Shown: piece after piece, positions 60,995 through 64,000 of the stretch
Layout of the letters: each line of letters starts with the position of its first letter
How positions within the stretch are numbered: the stretch's first letter is position 1
Source: Natronococcus sp. CG52
GTDB taxonomy: Archaea > Halobacteriota > Halobacteria > Halobacteriales > Natrialbaceae
Assembly (NCBI RefSeq): GCF_023913515.1
Contig: NZ_CP099391.1
Location: 1,488,001-1,552,000, forward strand
Reading direction: 5' to 3'
Length of the DNA stretch: 64,000 bases
Made by a program: the position numbers and the translations under genes
The notes under the pieces: model-generated
Database searches by the model: none
What the model saw: the letters and a program-made list of their open reading frames with translations, nothing else
Told to the model about the DNA's origin: nothing

Positions 60995-61702
60995 TCACCG
61001 TGACTTCGACGCCGATCGGTCGCCCGACGCTCGAGCGTAGCCGATACCGACGGCGCGGGCACCCGCGACGTGGAGGTAGGCGGCGACCGCCGCAGCGATC
61101 AGTCCCAACGCGTCACCGCGGCGGACGGCCGTGACGGCGAACCACGTCGCGAGTACGACGAGCGAAAACCCGACCGTCCAGCGCAGGAAGTACGCGGGGT
61201 CGGTTAGCACGGGGAGCAGGGTGTCGGCCTCGGCGGCCGCTCGCAACCGCCCGGTCGACGCGCTCGCGGCTACCGCGACCGGATACACGTACGTACACGC
61301 GACGAAAAAGAACACTAGCGCGGTCGACGAGACGAGCGAGAACAGTCCCGCCCCGTTCTCGAGCGCCTCCGGCGTCTCCGTCAACGAACGCGCCAGCAGG
61401 GCGGTCGACGGAACGAGCACCGCAACCGCCAGCGCGAGGGCTCCGAGACCGGGTCGGACTACCGCCCGCACGGACGGCCGCGGTCTCCGCTCGTCGGAAA
61501 CGAGCACGAACGACGTCGTTCCGAAGAAGACGACGACGCCGATGAGCGCGACGGTCGCGGGTACGAGCGCGAGCGTCGCGGGTACGAGCGCCGCCGCGTA
61601 CCGCAGCCCGACCGCGATCGCGACGACGCTGATACCGCTCCTGAGCAACGTCGCTCGTCCGATCTCGTCGCCGACCGGGTACCGAAGCGCATCGCCGATC
61701 AT
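60995..61702 (-). CDS. DUF4013-like multispanning membrane protein
   Basis: A 235-aa hydrophobic protein. It starts MIGDALRYPVGDEIGRATLL, the typical opening of haloarchaeal DUF4013 proteins (family from memory), and has six or so membrane segments (GISVVAIAVGLRYAAALVPA, LALVPATVALIGVVVFFGTT, GALALAVAVLVPSTALLARS, SSTALVFFFVACTYVYPVAV, FSLVVLATWFAVTAV, LGLIAAAVAAYLHVAGARAV). The ATG at 61702 is the first matching this opening. Function unknown. It lies downstream of, and on the same strand as, the second PH-domain pair. Confidence 0.75.
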   Translation of the reverse strand: MIGDALRYPVGDEIGRATLLRSGISVVAIAVGLRYAAALVPATLALVPATVALIGVVVFFGTTSFVLVSDERRPRPSVRAVVRPGLGALALAVAVLVPSTALLARSLTETPEALENGAGLFSLVSSTALVFFFVACTYVYPVAVAASASTGRLRAAAEADTLLPVLTDPAYFLRWTVGFSLVVLATWFAVTAVRRGDALGLIAAAVAAYLHVAGARAVGIGYARASGDRSASKSR

Positions 61703-61887
61703 ATCCGTCCCCGGCGACGCTCCTCGATCGGTCGATCGATCCCTTCCGTACCCATACGCGGCGAGTGGGGCGGTCGGGGCAAAAACGTCGCGGTCCCGGC
61801 CGTGACGCCGCGGACGGACGCCGACTCCGTCAGTGCAGTTCGCTCTCTCTATCGCCCCGTTTACCGTACGCGGTGAAATTACGCCGA

Positions 61888-63606
61888 TCAGGTAAAATCC
61901 ACCGAAAACCCGACGTCGTCGGCTCGAGCGCGCTCTCGCAGGGCCGACTGCAGGCGCTTCCGTCCGGTCCCGTGTGCGGCGCGCGCGTCCTCGAGATCGA
62001 CGTCGTAAACGGTCGGCGTCGCCCAGAAGAACGTGCGCGAACTGGCGGTGTCGACGACCAGCGACGCCAGCCCGAGCCGGCGCTGGAAGATCGACCGTCG
62101 CGTCGTGACGGTCTGGATGCGGTAGTACGGGATCACGGTCGTTCGCCGACGCCAGAATCCGCGTCGAATCACCAGATGGTCCTCCCCGACGTAGTAGCCG
62201 AGGTGGGTATACCGCAGGTGCGCCGCCGGCGGGACCGCCACGAAGACGACCGCGGCGAGGTACCAGCGCTCGAGCGGCGTCACCTGGGCGATAACGAACC
62301 CCGCGGCGACGATCACGGCCGCGATCAGCGAGTACCGGACGAGATACCGGCGGCGGGCCAGCGGCGGCGGGCTCTCGAACTTCGGCGTCTCGACGCCCGT
62401 GAGGGTCTCGGTGAACCGGTGGACGTGCGACGTGCGGGCCAGGGGGACGGCGGACTGGCTTCCGCCGCTGCTGTCCGGACCGTAGCCGGCAGTCTCGACC
62501 CACAGGCCGGCGTACTCGATCGCCCGCTGGATCGGGTTGTCGGTGACCGTCACCGACTGGACCTTCTCCACCGGAATCGAGCCGCTGTAGCGCTGGAGGA
62601 GTCCGCGCTCGTAGACGAAGTCGTCGCCGACGCGGCCGAGCCGGAAGTCGTAGTACGTGGCGAACGTGTAGGCGACGCTGACCAGGTAGGTGATGACGAT
62701 CCCGTTGATCGCCGAGACGACGGTCAACACGCCGTAGCTCCGGGCGTCGCCGGTCGTGAGGTCTTCCGGTCCGCCGAACGGCTGGGAGAGGGCGACGAGC
62801 ACCTCGAGGATCGTGTCCGTCGCGAGGAAGAATACGAAGCCGACCGCCGCGACTGCGGCGGGTCGCAGCGTCGTCAGCGAGTAGAGGAGCAGTTCCCTGG
62901 ACTCGAGTTCGAACAGTTGCTTTCGCCGGGGTTCGCGCTGGCGACCGGACGAGGGGGCCGGTCGCGGTTCCGCGGACTGACGGTCGGTTTCGATCGGCGA
63001 GGGTCGCTCGTCTTCGTGCGACTCGGCTGGAGCCTTCCGGCTTCTCGTCGCGTCGGCGTCGGCTCCGGGCGCGCTCGACTCCGTCGGCGCTTCCGACTCC
63101 GCGTGCTCCGGCGGTGTGTCCGCTTCCGTCTGCTCCGTCGCGGGCGCATCGGAGCGACCGTTCACCCGGGCCGTCCGGCGCCGGATCTGGTGCTGTAATC
63201 TGTCGGCTTCGGACTTGCTGACGAAATTCAGGGCAGCCTCGCTGCTCCCGCCGCCGGCCGTCTCGACGGTGAGGACGGCGAGGCCGAGCACCCGCTGCAG
63301 GACGCCCTGCCGGACGTCGACGTTCTGGATCCGGCGGTACGGGATCTCCCGGGAGCGACGAGCGAACACGCCGGAGGCGACGTCGAACGTGTCCGGCGTG
63401 ACCGCGTACGCGAACCGGTAGTAGTAGACGACGCCGTAGCCCGCGCCGAGGAGAAACCCGAGCAGCGCGACGAACGGCAACCAGGACATACTGGCGAAAT
63501 CGAAAACGCCCGCGAGTCCGATGACGAGAAAGACCGGGACCCAGAGCCAGAGTAACCCGTACTGGACGGCGTACGTGATCGCGCTGAACGAATGGAGTCG
63601 GTTCAT
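61888..63606 (-). CDS. bacterial-PH-domain membrane protein, YdbT-like (copy 2)
   Basis: A 572-aa paralogue of the protein at 51568-53145, with the same three PH domains and helix pairs: YAVTPDTFDVASGVFARRSR with IPYRRIQNVDVRQGVLQRVL; RVGDDFVYERGLLQRYSGSI with PVEKVQSVTVTDNPIQRAIE; LVIRRGFWRRRTTVIPYYRI with QTVTTRRSIFQRRLGLASLV. The hydrophilic linker after the first domain is about 45 residues longer than in copy 1 and Pro/Ser/Glu-rich. Its ATG overlaps the partner's stop as ATGA. Confidence 0.85.
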   Translation of the reverse strand: MNRLHSFSAITYAVQYGLLWLWVPVFLVIGLAGVFDFASMSWLPFVALLGFLLGAGYGVVYYYRFAYAVTPDTFDVASGVFARRSREIPYRRIQNVDVRQGVLQRVLGLAVLTVETAGGGSSEAALNFVSKSEADRLQHQIRRRTARVNGRSDAPATEQTEADTPPEHAESEAPTESSAPGADADATRSRKAPAESHEDERPSPIETDRQSAEPRPAPSSGRQREPRRKQLFELESRELLLYSLTTLRPAAVAAVGFVFFLATDTILEVLVALSQPFGGPEDLTTGDARSYGVLTVVSAINGIVITYLVSVAYTFATYYDFRLGRVGDDFVYERGLLQRYSGSIPVEKVQSVTVTDNPIQRAIEYAGLWVETAGYGPDSSGGSQSAVPLARTSHVHRFTETLTGVETPKFESPPPLARRRYLVRYSLIAAVIVAAGFVIAQVTPLERWYLAAVVFVAVPPAAHLRYTHLGYYVGEDHLVIRRGFWRRRTTVIPYYRIQTVTTRRSIFQRRLGLASLVVDTASSRTFFWATPTVYDVDLEDARAAHGTGRKRLQSALRERARADDVGFSVDFT

Positions 63607-64000
63607 ACGGCGTCGTCGGCCTCGCTCTCGACGGCCAGTTCGCGGAGCGTATCCTGCAGGTTCCGCGCCCGCGTCGGCGGCAGTCCGGGGATCCGGACGT
63701 CCGCGTTCCGCGAGCCGGCAGTGTAGACGACGACGCTCGAGAGGCCGAGCGCCCGTTCGACGGGGCCAAACTGCGTGTCGACGTGCTGGACGCGGACGAA
63801 CGGGACCGCCGTCTCGACGAACGTGATGACGCCGCGCTCGAGGTAGAGCGCGTCCGACTGGAGTTCGAACTGCCAGACCTGGTAGAGCCGGATCGCGTAG
63901 GCGGCGCCGAGTGCGATCGCGACCGCGACCACGCCCACCAGTCCGGCCGTCGGGACGGACGTGATCCACCGGTCGACGGCGCCGAGAACGGCGCCGAGAA
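63603..64000 (-). CDS. bacterial-PH-domain membrane protein, YdbS-like (copy 2), 5' end cut off
   Basis: The frame is open to the window edge, so the N-terminus is missing. What is visible is the second membrane helix (TAGLVGVVAVAIALGAAYAI) and the PH domain (FELQSDALYLERGVITFVET, PFVRVQHVDTQFGPVERALG, LSSVVVYTAGSRNADVRIPG), ending in ESEADDAV, much like the copy at 53142-53630. It is coupled to the YdbT-like gene by ATGA. Confidence 0.85.
   Translation of the reverse strand, partial: LGAVLGAVDRWITSVPTAGLVGVVAVAIALGAAYAIRLYQVWQFELQSDALYLERGVITFVETAVPFVRVQHVDTQFGPVERALGLSSVVVYTAGSRNADVRIPGLPPTRARNLQDTLRELAVESEADDAV

Noticed and set aside
60995-63769. 924-codon minus-strand open frame
   Set aside because: Only the last 235 codons (DUF4013-like) are coding. 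The upstream part is an Arg-rich shadow of the PH-domain gene in another frame.

Overview
The window is chromosomal DNA from a haloarchaeon, probably of the Natrialbaceae (Natrinema/Haloterrigena-like) type. The evidence is high GC with CTCGAG-rich coding sequence, strongly acidic low-lysine proteins, archaeal TFB and RpoL, diphthamide synthesis, Tat-exported lipoproteins, a PGF-CTERM anchor, many leaderless genes with a TATA box about 27 nt before the start codon, and several families known mainly from Halobacteria (HTH-10, DUF5805, DUF7521, CPxCG zinc fingers). Family and genus are inferences; I ran no database search.

Layout. 0-5.8 kb: a partial HTH-10 regulator, an epoxide-hydrolase-like protein with two compensating frameshifts, a 41-aa zinc-finger protein, TFB divergent from gatC-gatA, an unknown protein, and a winged-helix regulator preceded by a leaderless, GTGA-coupled 16-aa ORF. 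5.8-28 kb: the menaquinone pathway, all on the minus strand but in three blocks: menF-menD (28-24.8 kb), menB (14.8-13.9 kb) and menA-menC-menE (10.3-6.7 kb). The gaps hold a phosphate-uptake locus (pstS-pstC-pstA-phoU plus a divergent AbrB-PhoU gene), a divergent pair of Tat-exported peptide-processing enzymes (gamma-glutamyltransferase and M14 carboxypeptidase), and an iron/heme-type operon (DyP peroxidase, two-domain P19-like lipoprotein, cohesin-domain surface protein). In the pst operon the ATPase gene pstB is missing; its place is taken by a 62-aa ORF that looks like an internally deleted PstB.

28-38.4 kb: mostly housekeeping genes: a sulfite-oxidase-like molybdopterin protein, small membrane and RHH proteins, hisF (whose 3' tail is repeated twice downstream), an F420/PPOX-type oxidoreductase, a zinc-ribbon membrane protein, rpoL, a rhomboid protease with a large C-terminal domain, a METTL5-type methyltransferase, a 56-aa zinc ribbon, and a salactin-like actin homologue next to a membrane protein. 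38.4-42.3 kb reads as a less GC-rich accessory segment: histidine kinase, CPBP protease, DUF1648/SdpI-like protein, HTH and DUF7521.

42.5-64 kb: dph2, a Tat-exported superoxide dismutase, an MBL-fold hydrolase, a 551-aa acidic coiled-coil protein, a HisG/periplasmic-binding-like protein, an overlapping integrase/DUF5805 pair beside a 1.7-kb gene-free stretch with three AGTACTA repeats, a bacterial-PH-domain gene pair, a DUF4395-like protein, a zinc finger, fumC, a four-gene sugar-type ABC operon, a DUF4013-like protein and a second, paralogous PH-domain pair cut by the window end. I see no rRNA, tRNA, CRISPR array or insertion sequence.
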